The notes under the pieces: generated by a model
Database searches by the model: none
What the model was told of the DNA's origin: nothing
Seen by the model: the letters and a program-made list of their open reading frames with translations, nothing else
Shown: positions 39,521 through 49,104 of the stretch, in pieces
Layout: each line of letters opens with the position of its first letter
Numbering within the stretch: position 1 is the stretch's first letter
Assembly (NCBI GenBank): GCA_963810915.1
Contig: CAWEPH010000006.1
Span: 124,001-188,000, forward strand
Reading direction: 5' to 3'
DNA: 64,000 nucleotides
Source: JAOUEA01 sp963810915
GTDB taxonomy: Bacteria; Actinomycetota; UBA4738; HRBIN12
Translations under genes and position numbers: made by a program

Positions 39521-40999
39521 ATGTCGGAGGAACGCTTCATCCGCTCCATGCCGTGGACACATCGCCACGACGTCATCGGCACCGAAGAGATCGAGGCTGT
39601 GCATCGCAACTCGCTGGAGATCCTGGAGCGGGCCGGCGTCACGACCACCAACAAACGCCTCTTCGACGTGATGGAGGAGCACGGCCAGCGGGTCGATCGC
39701 GACGCCTACCGGATCTGGCTGGACCCCGGGTTCGTCGAGGAGAAGATCGCGATGGTGCCGAAGGAGTTCACCTTCTGCGCTCGCGACCCCCGGCTCGACC
39801 TGCAGCTCGATCACACGCGCGGATACCTCTCCACCGACGGATGCCCGGCCGAGTACATCGATATGGAGACGGGCAAGCGCCGGTACTCCACCAAGCAGGA
39901 CATCTCGGACATCACCAAGCTCGCGGATGCCCTGCCGCAGATCGGCTTCCAGTGGCAGTCGGCGTCGGCGAACGACGTGCCGGTGCCCGTCCGCCCGATG
40001 CACGAGATCCACGCCCAGTTCCCTCACACCACCAAGCACATCCAGCAGATGACCGCGATCGACCCGTTCAACGCGAGGGGGATCGTGGAGATGGCCACGG
40101 CGATCTCCGGTTCCTCGGAGTCCCTGCGCGAGCGGCCCATCATCTCCAACTTCCAGTGCTCGATCAGCCCGCTGCACTGGGACGACGGTCCCGTCGACGC
40201 GCTGCAGCTCTTCGCCGAGGCCGGGGTGCCGGTGGGGATCTGCTCGATGCCGCTCGCCGGGGCATCTTCTCCGCTTTCGATCGCCGGCCTGATCACGATG
40301 GCGAACACGGAGATCCTCTCAGGCTGGACGATCCTGCAGACGCTCGTGCCGGGGGCGAAGTCGATGTACATCTCCTACGCCAGCACGATCGACATGAACA
40401 GCGGGATGATGAACCCCGCATGGGGCGGCCTCGAGGTCTTCTCGTGCATGGCAACCACCGCGGTCGCGCGCCGGTACGGGGTTCCCTACTCCGTGTGGTC
40501 GTTCGCCCCCGGCGCGAAGTACCCCGACTGGCAGGGCGGCGCGCAGGCAGGCATGTCCGGCATGGCGATGGCCCTGAACCCGGGCCACTTCATCAACGGC
40601 GCGGGCTCGCTCCTGGACGACAGCGTCTACTCCCTCGCAGAGCTGGTGCTCGACGCCGAGCTCTTCGAGACGCTCGTGCGGTTCGCGGAGGGGTACGCCT
40701 TCACGCCCGAGGACTTCGCGACCGAGGCGGTGATCGAGGTCGGGCCGGGCGGCCACTTCCTGGATCAGGAGCACACGCTCGCCAACATGTGGACGTTCAT
40801 CCGCGACACGTCGATGGACAGGAGGAACTGGGACGACTGGGAGGCGCAGGGCCGGCCTCAGCCTCCCGAGGCCGCGACCGAGAGGGCGAAGAAGATCCTG
40901 GCCGAGCACGAGCCGGACCCCCTGCCGAACGATGTGGCGGCCGAACTCGACGCGATCATGGCGAGCTACGAGGCGCAGGCGGTCGAGCAGGCCAGCTGA
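39521..40999 (+). CDS. MttB-family trimethylamine/betaine methyltransferase, non-pyrrolysine type
   Basis: A 492-residue TIM-barrel methyltransferase homologous to MttB. The whole frame has no internal TAG, so it lacks pyrrolysine and belongs with MtgB-type enzymes, some of which demethylate glycine betaine and pass the methyl to a corrinoid protein. Family blocks include EILERAGVTTTNKRLFDVME, LSTDGCPAEYIDMETG, MAMALNPGHFINGAGSL and AVIEVGPGGHFLDQEHTL. No corrinoid protein or corrinoid:THF methyltransferase is nearby. The gene faces the dimethylglycine-dehydrogenase-like gene, whose function suggests shared N-methyl substrates. Confidence 0.85.
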   Translation: MSEERFIRSMPWTHRHDVIGTEEIEAVHRNSLEILERAGVTTTNKRLFDVMEEHGQRVDRDAYRIWLDPGFVEEKIAMVPKEFTFCARDPRLDLQLDHTRGYLSTDGCPAEYIDMETGKRRYSTKQDISDITKLADALPQIGFQWQSASANDVPVPVRPMHEIHAQFPHTTKHIQQMTAIDPFNARGIVEMATAISGSSESLRERPIISNFQCSISPLHWDDGPVDALQLFAEAGVPVGICSMPLAGASSPLSIAGLITMANTEILSGWTILQTLVPGAKSMYISYASTIDMNSGMMNPAWGGLEVFSCMATTAVARRYGVPYSVWSFAPGAKYPDWQGGAQAGMSGMAMALNPGHFINGAGSLLDDSVYSLAELVLDAELFETLVRFAEGYAFTPEDFATEAVIEVGPGGHFLDQEHTLANMWTFIRDTSMDRRNWDDWEAQGRPQPPEAATERAKKILAEHEPDPLPNDVAAELDAIMASYEAQAVEQAS

Positions 41000-41005
41000 A
41001 CGCGC

Positions 41006-43423
41006 TCAGGACAGCAGGCGCTCGCCCTTCGGGTCGAAGAGGGGCTCCTCGGCGAGCGTGGCGCCCAGCATCCGATCGAAGTAGGCGATCTCCACCCGAT
41101 CGCCCGTGGTGAGGCTTTCGGGCACCCACGCGTAGGCGATGCTGCAACCGACGCTGTACCCGTAGTCGGCGCTGGTGACGTACCCGACCGGCTCGCCGTC
41201 GACGTGGACGGGCTCGCCGCCCATCGCCACCTGCTCGTCCTCCAGGGTCAGGCAGACGAAGCGACGCGGGGCGGGCGGGCGGACCGCGAGTCCGTCGCGC
41301 CCGAGGAAGTCGCTGTCGTCGCGGCGCACCGTGAAGCCCAGACCCGTCTCCTGCGGCGCGTGCTCGGGCGTCATGTCCAAACCCCACGCCCGGTATCCCT
41401 TCTCCAACCTGAGCGTGCCGAGCGCTCCGCGTCCCGCGGCGACCATCCCGTGGCTCGCGCCCACCCTCCAGATCGCATCCCACAGGGCCAACCCGTGCTC
41501 GACATGCGTGAGGAGCTCCCACCCCGATTCGCCCGCGTAGGAGATGCGGGTGGCCGTCACCGGGGCCTCCCCCACCCGCAATTCCCGAGCCTGCAGGTAC
41601 CCGAACGAGAGGTCGCCTTCCGCGATCGGCTCCACGATCGCGCGCGCCGCGGGACCCCAGAGCGCCGCGCAGCAGGTCGTCTCGGTGTGGTCGGTCACGG
41701 CGACGGAGCCGTCGGGCGGCACGTGTCGCCGGAGCCACGCGAGATCCCGTGGCCCGTTCCCCCCGATCAGGAAGCGCTCCTCCCCCAGGCGGGCCACGGT
41801 CACGTCCGAGCGGATCCCGCCACGCACGTCGAGCATCACGGTGTAGGTGACGGATCCCACCGGGCGGTCCACGCGGCCGGCGAGCATCCACATGAGGTAC
41901 GACTCGGCACCGGGGCCGGTCACCTCGATCCGCGTGAGCGACGACAGATCGAAGAGACCGGCACGCTCGCGCACGGCGCGGTGCTCCGCGGCCTCGATCG
42001 GCGACCAGTACCGCGACGACCACGCGTCCCGGGCGGGCGCCGCGACCCCGTCGAGCAGGCCTGCGTTGGCGGCGTACCAGCGCGGGCGCTCCCACGCGGC
42101 GCCGTCGAAGAAGGTCGCCTCGAGGTCGCGCTGGCGAGGTGCGAACGGACCGAAGCGGAGGTCACGCGCGCTCGTGTGCCCTTCGGCGGGATGGTGCACC
42201 GCGTAGACGTCGCGGTACGCGTCGTCGCATCGCGCCTCGAAGACCTCGGGATCGAGTTCTGGGCGTTCGAAGCGGCTCAGATCGGCGGGCGAGGCGTCGA
42301 TGGAGGGCGCGCCGTCCACCAGCGTCTCCGCAACGACGCGCCCGACCCCGGCGGAGTGCGTCACCCACACCGACTCCGCGACCCAGAAGCCGCGCAGGTC
42401 CGGATGCTCGCCGATCAAGGGGTAGCCGTCGGGCGTGAACGCGAAGACCCCGTTGAAGGTCCGCTCCAGCGAGGCACCCCGGAGCGCGGGGATCAGCTCG
42501 CACGCGCGTTCCCACGGCTCGGCGAAGTCCTCCGGCGTGAACCGGTAGACGATCCCTTCCTCGCGACGCTCGTGCGTGTCGAGCCCGCTTGCCGCCACCG
42601 GCAGCCGGCGATGGTTGAACGATCCGATGCCGATCCGCGCCCCGTGATCGCGGAGATAGATGCCCGCGTCGTGATGGCGCACGATCGGCATGGTGGCCTC
42701 GCGCTCGGCGTTGGCGGCCAACTCGTGGAGGGGGGACGTCACGACGTACTGGTGCTCCAGCGCGAGCATCGGCAAGGTGAGCCCCACCGTCGCCGCGACG
42801 ACCGGACCCCAGACCCCCGCGCAGCACACGACCACGTCGGCCGGCACGACACCGTTGGTGGTGCGCACGCCGCTCACGTGACCTCCGGCGTGCTCGATGC
42901 CGGTCACCTCGGTCCCGCCGGCGAACGTGGCGCCGCGCGCGATCGCGGCCCGGGCTTGCGCCTCCACCGCGCGCAGGCCGACGGCGAGCCCCTCCCCTTC
43001 CGTCGCGTACCCGCCCACCAGGCCCGACGGATCGATGACGGGCCAACGTTCCGCACACGCCTGCGCGTCGATCATGCGACCACGCCATCCCCAGGACGCC
43101 GCCGCGTTGTGTCGTCGCCAGAGCTCGCGCAGACGCTCCTGGGTGCGCGCGACCTCCAGCGTTCCGACGAGGAGCGCGGCCGGGGCGCCGTCGAGATCCA
43201 GGCGGCCGAACTTCACCATCGTGTAGTCGGCGAGCTCCTGCATCATCTTCGACGGGCTGGTCCGGCTGATCAGTCCGGGAGCGTGCGAGGACGAGCCTCC
43301 GGTGGCGTAGAGCGGGCCCTTGTCCAGGACGGTGACGTGGGTCTCGCCGCGGGCCGTCAGCTCGTCGGCGACGGCGGCCCCGACCACCCCCGCGCCGACC
43401 ACCACGATCCGCCGACCCGACAT
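41006..43423 (-). CDS. Dimethylglycine/sarcosine dehydrogenase-like FAD enzyme with GcvT domains
   Basis: An 805-residue protein. Residues 1-380 form a D-amino-acid-oxidase FAD domain (VVVGAGVVGAAVADEL; the histidine of GGSSSHAPGL in the place of the covalent FAD histidine of dimethylglycine dehydrogenase). An FAO middle domain follows, then aminomethyltransferase (GcvT) N and C domains (FDLSSLTRIEVTGPGAESYL, ISYAGESGWELLTHVEHG). Such enzymes oxidatively remove N-methyl groups and transfer the one-carbon unit to tetrahydrofolate. GGAGG lies upstream of ATG 43423, preferred over 43450. The ferredoxin gene upstream could be its electron acceptor. Confidence 0.9.
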   Translation of the reverse strand: MSGRRIVVVGAGVVGAAVADELTARGETHVTVLDKGPLYATGGSSSHAPGLISRTSPSKMMQELADYTMVKFGRLDLDGAPAALLVGTLEVARTQERLRELWRRHNAAASWGWRGRMIDAQACAERWPVIDPSGLVGGYATEGEGLAVGLRAVEAQARAAIARGATFAGGTEVTGIEHAGGHVSGVRTTNGVVPADVVVCCAGVWGPVVAATVGLTLPMLALEHQYVVTSPLHELAANAEREATMPIVRHHDAGIYLRDHGARIGIGSFNHRRLPVAASGLDTHERREEGIVYRFTPEDFAEPWERACELIPALRGASLERTFNGVFAFTPDGYPLIGEHPDLRGFWVAESVWVTHSAGVGRVVAETLVDGAPSIDASPADLSRFERPELDPEVFEARCDDAYRDVYAVHHPAEGHTSARDLRFGPFAPRQRDLEATFFDGAAWERPRWYAANAGLLDGVAAPARDAWSSRYWSPIEAAEHRAVRERAGLFDLSSLTRIEVTGPGAESYLMWMLAGRVDRPVGSVTYTVMLDVRGGIRSDVTVARLGEERFLIGGNGPRDLAWLRRHVPPDGSVAVTDHTETTCCAALWGPAARAIVEPIAEGDLSFGYLQARELRVGEAPVTATRISYAGESGWELLTHVEHGLALWDAIWRVGASHGMVAAGRGALGTLRLEKGYRAWGLDMTPEHAPQETGLGFTVRRDDSDFLGRDGLAVRPPAPRRFVCLTLEDEQVAMGGEPVHVDGEPVGYVTSADYGYSVGCSIAYAWVPESLTTGDRVEIAYFDRMLGATLAEEPLFDPKGERLLS

Positions 43424-43505
43424 CCGCCCCTCCGCAACGCACGCGACCACCGCGCGGCTGGAGGCATCCTACGGCGTGCTGCGAGACCGGTGGAGCGACG
43501 TGGAG

Positions 43506-43832
43506 TCAGCTCACGCCGACGTTGGAGAGCGAGGGATGATCCGCCGCGACATCACCGATCCGCGAGGCGCCCCCCGGTGCGCCGAGACCCGTGACGCCGG
43601 GCCCGAAGAACTCCCGTTCGATCGTCGCGTAGATACGCCACTCCTCGGGAAGGTCCTCGTCGAGGAAGATGGCGGCGACGGGGCAGACGGGCTCGCACGC
43701 CCCGCAGTCGACGCACTCGTCGGGTTGGATGTAGCCCTTGCGCGTGCCGTCGTAGATGCAGTCGACGGGACATTCGTCGACGCATGCGCGGTCGTGGACA
43801 TCGACGCAGGGCTCCGCGATCACGTAGGCCAT
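43506..43832 (-). CDS. fdxA: Seven-iron ferredoxin
   Basis: A 108-residue ferredoxin of the actinobacterial FdxA type. Cys9, Cys17 and Cys21-Pro with Cys50 pattern a 3Fe-4S site, and Cys40, Cys43, Cys46 with Cys25 a 4Fe-4S site (ACVDECPVDCIY, ECVDCGACEPVCPV). Low-potential electron carrier for oxidoreductases such as the upstream/downstream flavoenzymes. It lies between the acyl-CoA ligase and dehydrogenase genes on the same strand. Confidence 0.92.
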   Translation of the reverse strand: MAYVIAEPCVDVHDRACVDECPVDCIYDGTRKGYIQPDECVDCGACEPVCPVAAIFLDEDLPEEWRIYATIEREFFGPGVTGLGAPGGASRIGDVAADHPSLSNVGVS

Positions 43833-43924
43833 GACACTCCTCCCGGGTTAGGTGAGGGATCCGTACGCTTCCGAGGCTACGTATGGACCAGCCAGCCACG
43901 GGTCAAGAGAAGGGAAGGGGTGGA

Positions 43925-45573
43925 CTAAGGGGTCCCAGGCGCGCCTCGCTCGCGTTCGCGCAGCTCCACGCGCCGGATCTTCCCGGAGATCGTCTTGGGC
44001 AACTCCGCGACGAACTCGATCTCGCGAGGGTACTTGTAGGGAGCGGTCACCTGCTTGCAGTGGGCCTGCAGCTCGCGCACCAGGGCGTCGGAGGGGTCCA
44101 CGCCCGCGGCGAGCGTCACGAACGCCTTCACGATCTCCCCGCGCATCTCGTCCGGCTTGCCCACCACCGCGGCCTCCATCACCGCCGGGTGGGTGAGGAG
44201 CGCCGACTCCACTTCGAAAGGGCCGATCCGATAGGCCGAAGAGGTGATCACGTCGTCATCGCGACCGACGAACCACAGGTAGCCATCCTCATCCGCGCGA
44301 GCTCGATCCCCCGTGAAGTAGCGGTCCTCGTCGAACGCCGCCGCGGTGGCGTCGGGATCTTGCCAGTACTCCCGGAAGAGCCCGACCGGCCGCTCTGGAC
44401 GCACCCGCACCGTGATGCGCCCCTCCTCGCCCGACGGGAGCACCTTCCCGTCGTCGTCGGTGATCTCGACGTCGAAGCCGGGCGTGGGCTTGCCCATCGA
44501 TCCCTCGCGAACGGGCACGCACGGGTAGTTGGCGACCAGGTTCACCGTTTCGGTCTGGCCGTACCCGTCGTAGATCGTGAGGCCGGTGCCGGCCCGCCAT
44601 CGCTCGATCACCTCGGGGTTCAAGGGCTCACCCGCGGAGACCACGTGGCGGAGCGATCCGAGGTCGAAGCTCGCCATATCCAGCTGAACGAAGGCACGGA
44701 AGACCGTGGGCGGGGCGCAGAAAGTCGTGACGCCGCGCTCCCCCACCAACCGGAGCATCCGCTCGAAGTCGGGCTTGCCTCGCAGATCCCAGAGGAAGAC
44801 TGCCGCACCCATCCGCCATTGACCGAACAGCTTCCCCCATGCGGCCTTGGCCCAACCGGTGTCCGAGACGGTCCAGTGCAGGTCGCCCGGCCCGAGATCC
44901 TGCCAGAAGCGCGCCGTGATCTCGTGTCCCAATCCGTAGGACGCCTGGGTGTGCAGCACCATCTTCGGGAAGCCCGTCGTGCCGGACGTGAAGTAGATCA
45001 GCAACGGGTCCTCGGCGCGCGTCGGCTCGACCACCGGGGTTGTGTCCGCAGCCGACTCCAGTCCTGACGGCCAGCTCAACCATCCTGTCGGCGCCTCGTC
45101 GTCGATCGTGACGAGGAGACGGAGGTCATCGCACTCCTTCGCCGCCTCCACCACACGCGGGAGCCCCTCCGCGTCGGTCACGGCCACGCTCGCTCCGCCT
45201 TCGCGACCCGGTACGCGATGTCGCCGGCGGTGAGCAGGGTGGTCCCGGGCATCGGCACCGCGCCCAGCTTGACGCACCCGAGGACGACCTCGTGCCAGGC
45301 CGGGACCCGCGGCAGCATCACGAACACCCGGTCGCCCTTCTCCACGCCGTGAGCGGCGAGGCAATTGGCTCCGCGGTTCGACACCCGGGCCAGATCGTCG
45401 AAGCTCAACACCCGGACGTGCGCGCCCGAGGGATCAGCCGCGACCACCGCCGGCCTCTTGGGTGTGCGGGCCGCCGTCGCATCCACGATGTCGCGGGCCG
45501 CGTTGAAGAGCTCGGGCACGTGCAGACGGAACGCCCGGCGCGCACGTTCGTAATCGGTCATGTTGTGCGCCAT
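43925..45573 (-). CDS. Acyl-CoA synthetase (AMP-forming), medium-chain type, one frameshift
   Basis: The N-terminal 131 residues (ATG 45573) end in a stop just after A-Y-R-V-A-K-A-E. The rest resumes in another frame at A-S-V-A-V-T-D-A-E-G. One base appears missing near 45197. Together about 549 residues, with IYFTSGTTGFPKMVLHTQ (AMP-binding P-loop), YDGYGQTETVNLVANY, and C-terminal YFTGDRARADEDGY, VGRDDDVITSS and PKTISGKIRRVELRERE. The profile fits butyrate/medium-chain acyl-CoA ligases, activating acids with ATP and CoA. Confidence 0.88.
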
Positions 45574-45685
45574 CGTGACGAGCGTAGGACCTCGCGGCTC
45601 GGCGGCCCGGTGTCCTCAGGCCCGCGGTCGAGGGGTCCGTCGGGACTCGCCGCCGCCTGCGGCACGCGGTAACGTGCCCGCCCAG

Positions 45686-47108
45686 ATGACCGATGTCGCA
45701 TCGCCGCCCAGGCACGTGACCCGCCGCCTCACGCCCGAGGAACGGGCGGCACACGGCCGTGCGGCACGCCAGCGGGTGCCCCGCTCGGCGCACGCCGAGT
45801 GGGTCGCGCCCGCACAACGGCCGGATCCGGTGATGCTGCTCGAGGGACAGGCCGAGACGCGCGTGCGCTCGCTGATCCCCATCCGCCACGCCCGGATGCT
45901 CGTGTCGCCCTTCACCTACTTCCGGGGCGCGGCGCTCCCCATGGCCTCGGACCTCGCGTCCACGCCGCATTCCGGGCTCCGGGTCCAGCTCTGTGGCGAT
46001 GCCCACCTATCCAACTTCGGCATCTTCGGCTCGCCGGAACGCCATCTGGTGTTCGACCTCAACGACTTCGACGAGACGCTGCCGGGGCCGTTCGAGTGGG
46101 ACGTGAAACGCCTGGCCGCCAGCCTCGAGGTCGCCGCTCGGGACAACGAGTTCACGCAGAAGCAGCGACGCGCGATCGTCACGGACGGCGGCACGTGCGT
46201 ACCGACAGGCCATGCTCGATCTCGCGAAGCGCTCGAGCCTCGAGGTCTGGTACGCGCATCTCGACGTCGACGACCTGCATGCCCAGTTCACTGCGCTGCT
46301 CGACCCGAAGAAGACCCCTGCGGTCTGGAAGGCGATGGAGCGGGCGCGCACGCACGACAGCCTCCAGGCGTTCGAGAAGCTCACCGAGGTCGTCGACGGA
46401 CGACCCCGGATCATCGATCAACCGCCCCTGATCGTTCCGTTCCGCAGGTTCGTCGGCGATGCCAGCCTCGAGGAGCTCACGGAGGCGGTGCATCGCATGG
46501 TCCGCGACTATCGGAGGACCCTCCAGTCCGACCGCCGACTCCTGCTCGAGCAGTACGAGCTGATCGATATCGCGCGGAAGGTGGTGGGCGTCGGGAGCGT
46601 CGGCACCCAGGCGTGGATCGCCTTGCTGCTCGACCGCAGCATCGACGAGCCGTTGTTCCTTCAGATCAAGGAGGCCCAGCCGTCCGTGATGGAGACCTAC
46701 CTGTCGAAGAGCGAGTTCGCCAACCACGGCCAGCGTGTGGTGGCGGGTCAGCGCCTGATGCAGGCGGTCAGCGACATCTTCCTCGGCTGGGAGCACTTCG
46801 CGTGGGCCGACAGGTCCCACGACTACTACGTGCGGCAGCTCCGCGACTGGAAGGGCTCGGCCGAGATCGGCGGGATGACGCCCGCCGGCATGCAGCTCTA
46901 CGCGCAGATGTGCGGTTGGACGCTCGCGCGGGCCCACGCGCGTTCGGGAGACCGGATCGCGATCGCGGCGTACCTCGGAGCCAGCGACGTCTTCGATCGC
47001 GCGATCGTGCGGTTCTCCGAGACCTACGCCGACCAGAACGAGCAGGACTACGCGGCGATGCGCCAGGCGGTGACCGAAGGCCGCCTCGAGTCCGCGCAGA
47101 TCGAGTGA
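45686..47108 (+). CDS. DUF2252 family protein (kinase-like fold), one frameshift
   Basis: From ATG 45686: R-A-A-R-Q-R-V-P-R-S-A-H-A-E-W, SPFTYFRGAALPMASDL, V-Q-L-C-G-D-A-H-L-S-N-F-G, F-D-L-N-D-F-D-E-T-L-P-G-P-F-E-W-D-V-K-R-L, the conserved core of DUF2252. A one-base shift near 46190 separates this from the rest (MLDLAKRSSLEVWYAHLD to the end). Full length about 473. The G-D-A-H-x-x-N and D-F-D-E motifs resemble aminoglycoside-phosphotransferase-type catalytic and metal sites, but no substrate is known. Divergent from the acyl-CoA ligase. Confidence 0.85.
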
Positions 47109-47160
47109 CTCCCAGGCCAGGATACCGTCAAGGGTGCCCGTCCGCGTATAGTCCGGCACC

Positions 47161-48717
47161 ATGAGACGACGCGGACGTCACTGCCTCCTCCTCACGCTGA
47201 CGCTGGCCGCCATCGCCTTACCGGCTGCGGGTCCGGCGGCCGGCGCTCCCGCCCCGATCCGCCTGCGGGTGATGACCTTCAACATCCAGTACGGCGCGCG
47301 CCTCTCGCCGCACGGCATCCGCGACGTCGCCCGCGCGATCCGCGCCGCCGACGCCGACGTGGTGGGCCTCCAGGAACCGTTCGGCACCACGAGGAAGATC
47401 GCCAGGCTCCTGGGTTGGCACGCGGCTCCCAGGCTGCACGTGGTGAGCCGGTTCCCGATCGTCTTTCCCGACGGAAGCTCGGTGACGGGCAACCCGGGCG
47501 GGCGCATCCCCCAAGGGCTCTGGGGCTACCTGCTCCTCGGGAACGGCGCCGTCGCCGCCGTGGCGAACACCCACACCCCGTCGTATCCCGACGGGGTGAA
47601 GATGATGATGCTGGGTTCCTCCCGCGCGGACATCCTGGCGGTGGAGCGCCGGGTGCGGGTCTCCTGGGTGCAGCCGCACCTGGACGCCACCGCGTCGCCC
47701 ATCGCCGGCGGCATCCCCACCTTCTTCACCGGCGACTTCAACAGCCCTTCACATCTCGATTGGACCCCCGCCGCGGTGCGTGACCTCGGGTGGCAGCCCC
47801 CCACGATCCACCCGGCCGGCCGCCGGATCCCCGTTCGTTGGCCCGTCACCGTCGCGATGGCTGACGCGAGCTTCCGCGACTCCTATCGCGACATCCATCC
47901 GGACCCGGTCGCTGATCCGGCCATCACCTACTGCGTCGTCGCCTATCCGGCGTGTGGCAGGTGGGATAGCTGGGACAGGATCGATTACGTCTTCGACGCC
48001 GGTCCGATCACCGCGGTCGACAGCCAGGTCGTGGGTGAGGGCGGGACCTACACCGACATCGTCAGCAGACCGTGGCCGACCGATCATCGCGCCGTGGTCT
48101 CAACGTTCGACGTCGCCCCCGTGACGCCGCCGTCCTTCGCCGCGCCCATCGGCGAGCGCGTCTTCATCGGGCGGACCGCACGGATCGCGTTCCACGACCC
48201 CGCCGCCCCCGGTCGGACCATCGGTCTGTGGCCCTCATCCTCCGACCCCGACGTCGATCCTCCGGCCGCGTCGGCGCCGGTGTCGGGCGCGAGCGCTGAC
48301 GGCACCGTGGCCGTCGACACCACTGGGCTGGTGCCGGGTATCTACGCGGTCGCCGTGCTCGACAACGCGGGCGCGGTCACCGCGCGTGCTTCGCTCGCGT
48401 TGGTGGATCGCAGGGCAGAGCCCACGATCCAGGCGTCCGCTCGCCGGTACGGCCACGGCGAACCGATCATGGTGAGCTGGACGAACGGCACGGGGAACCG
48501 CTACGACTGGCTCGAGCTGAACCGCAACTGTTTCGATCCCACATCGTGCCCCCTGCGCCAGTGGCGCTACGTCGACGGCCGCGTGTTCGGGAGCGCACGG
48601 TTCACGAAAGGGTCGACGGGCGCCTGGCCGCTGCGACCCGGGCGCTACGTCGTCTCCCTCTGCGTGGACGACGGCTTCCACTGCATCGCGACGAGCGATC
48701 CCTTCCGGGTCGGATGA
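47161..48717 (+). CDS. Secreted endonuclease/exonuclease/phosphatase-family protein
   Basis: A 518-residue exported protein with a signal peptide (L-L-L-T-L-T-L-A-A-I-A-L-P-A-A-G). The EEP domain spans about residues 37-320: VMTFNIQYG, the catalytic E in VVGLQEPFG, TGDFNSPSH, W-D-R-I-D-Y-V-F and the final WPTDHRAVV Asp-His. About 190 C-terminal residues form two Ig-like beta domains. It could degrade extracellular nucleic acids or phosphoesters such as sphingomyelin; the family covers both. Confidence 0.85.
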   Translation: MRRRGRHCLLLTLTLAAIALPAAGPAAGAPAPIRLRVMTFNIQYGARLSPHGIRDVARAIRAADADVVGLQEPFGTTRKIARLLGWHAAPRLHVVSRFPIVFPDGSSVTGNPGGRIPQGLWGYLLLGNGAVAAVANTHTPSYPDGVKMMMLGSSRADILAVERRVRVSWVQPHLDATASPIAGGIPTFFTGDFNSPSHLDWTPAAVRDLGWQPPTIHPAGRRIPVRWPVTVAMADASFRDSYRDIHPDPVADPAITYCVVAYPACGRWDSWDRIDYVFDAGPITAVDSQVVGEGGTYTDIVSRPWPTDHRAVVSTFDVAPVTPPSFAAPIGERVFIGRTARIAFHDPAAPGRTIGLWPSSSDPDVDPPAASAPVSGASADGTVAVDTTGLVPGIYAVAVLDNAGAVTARASLALVDRRAEPTIQASARRYGHGEPIMVSWTNGTGNRYDWLELNRNCFDPTSCPLRQWRYVDGRVFGSARFTKGSTGAWPLRPGRYVVSLCVDDGFHCIATSDPFRVG

Positions 48718-48738
48718 GGGTGCAGCGGCGCCCCGGCG

Positions 48739-48930
48739 TCAACGACGGCGGAAGCGGCGCGTGAGGCGCCGGGTCTCCAGCTCCTCCACCCGCTCCCGCG
48801 CCACTGCATGCAGCTCCTGGATGGCACGGTCCACGACCGACTGACCCTGCAGGCGCTGCCGCAGGCCCTCGTTGTCCCACGGCTTGACGATGGTGGGGGC
48901 CGGCTCAGGCATCGTGCGATCGAACCTCAT
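48739..48930 (-). CDS. Small coiled-coil protein of unknown function
   Basis: A 63-residue protein (M-R-F-D-R-T-M-P-E-P-A-P-T-I-V-K-P-W-D-N-E-G) followed by a charged helical region (V-D-R-A-I-Q-E-L-H-A-V-A-R-E-R-V-E-E-L-E) and an arginine-rich end. The composition is protein-like, but there is no strong ribosome binding site. May be a small regulatory or membrane-associated protein. Confidence 0.45.
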   Translation of the reverse strand: MRFDRTMPEPAPTIVKPWDNEGLRQRLQGQSVVDRAIQELHAVARERVEELETRRLTRRFRRR

Positions 48931-49104
48931 GCGCGTGAGGGTAGGTCACGGGCGAGGCCGAAGGAACCGCCCCTCGGTGCCGTTCCGGCGTCCGAACGTC
49001 GCGTCTTCGCGCGGTCGGCCCTAGGTCGGACGGGCGGGGTGGGTCGAAGACCAGCCAGCCGCAGCGGGTCGACGGCAGGGATCGGATGCCGTAGAAGGGG
49101 ACGG

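Noticed and set aside
39521..40999. Pyrrolysine-containing MttB
   Set aside because: No in-frame TAG exists in the whole gene, so it is a non-pyrrolysine homologue.
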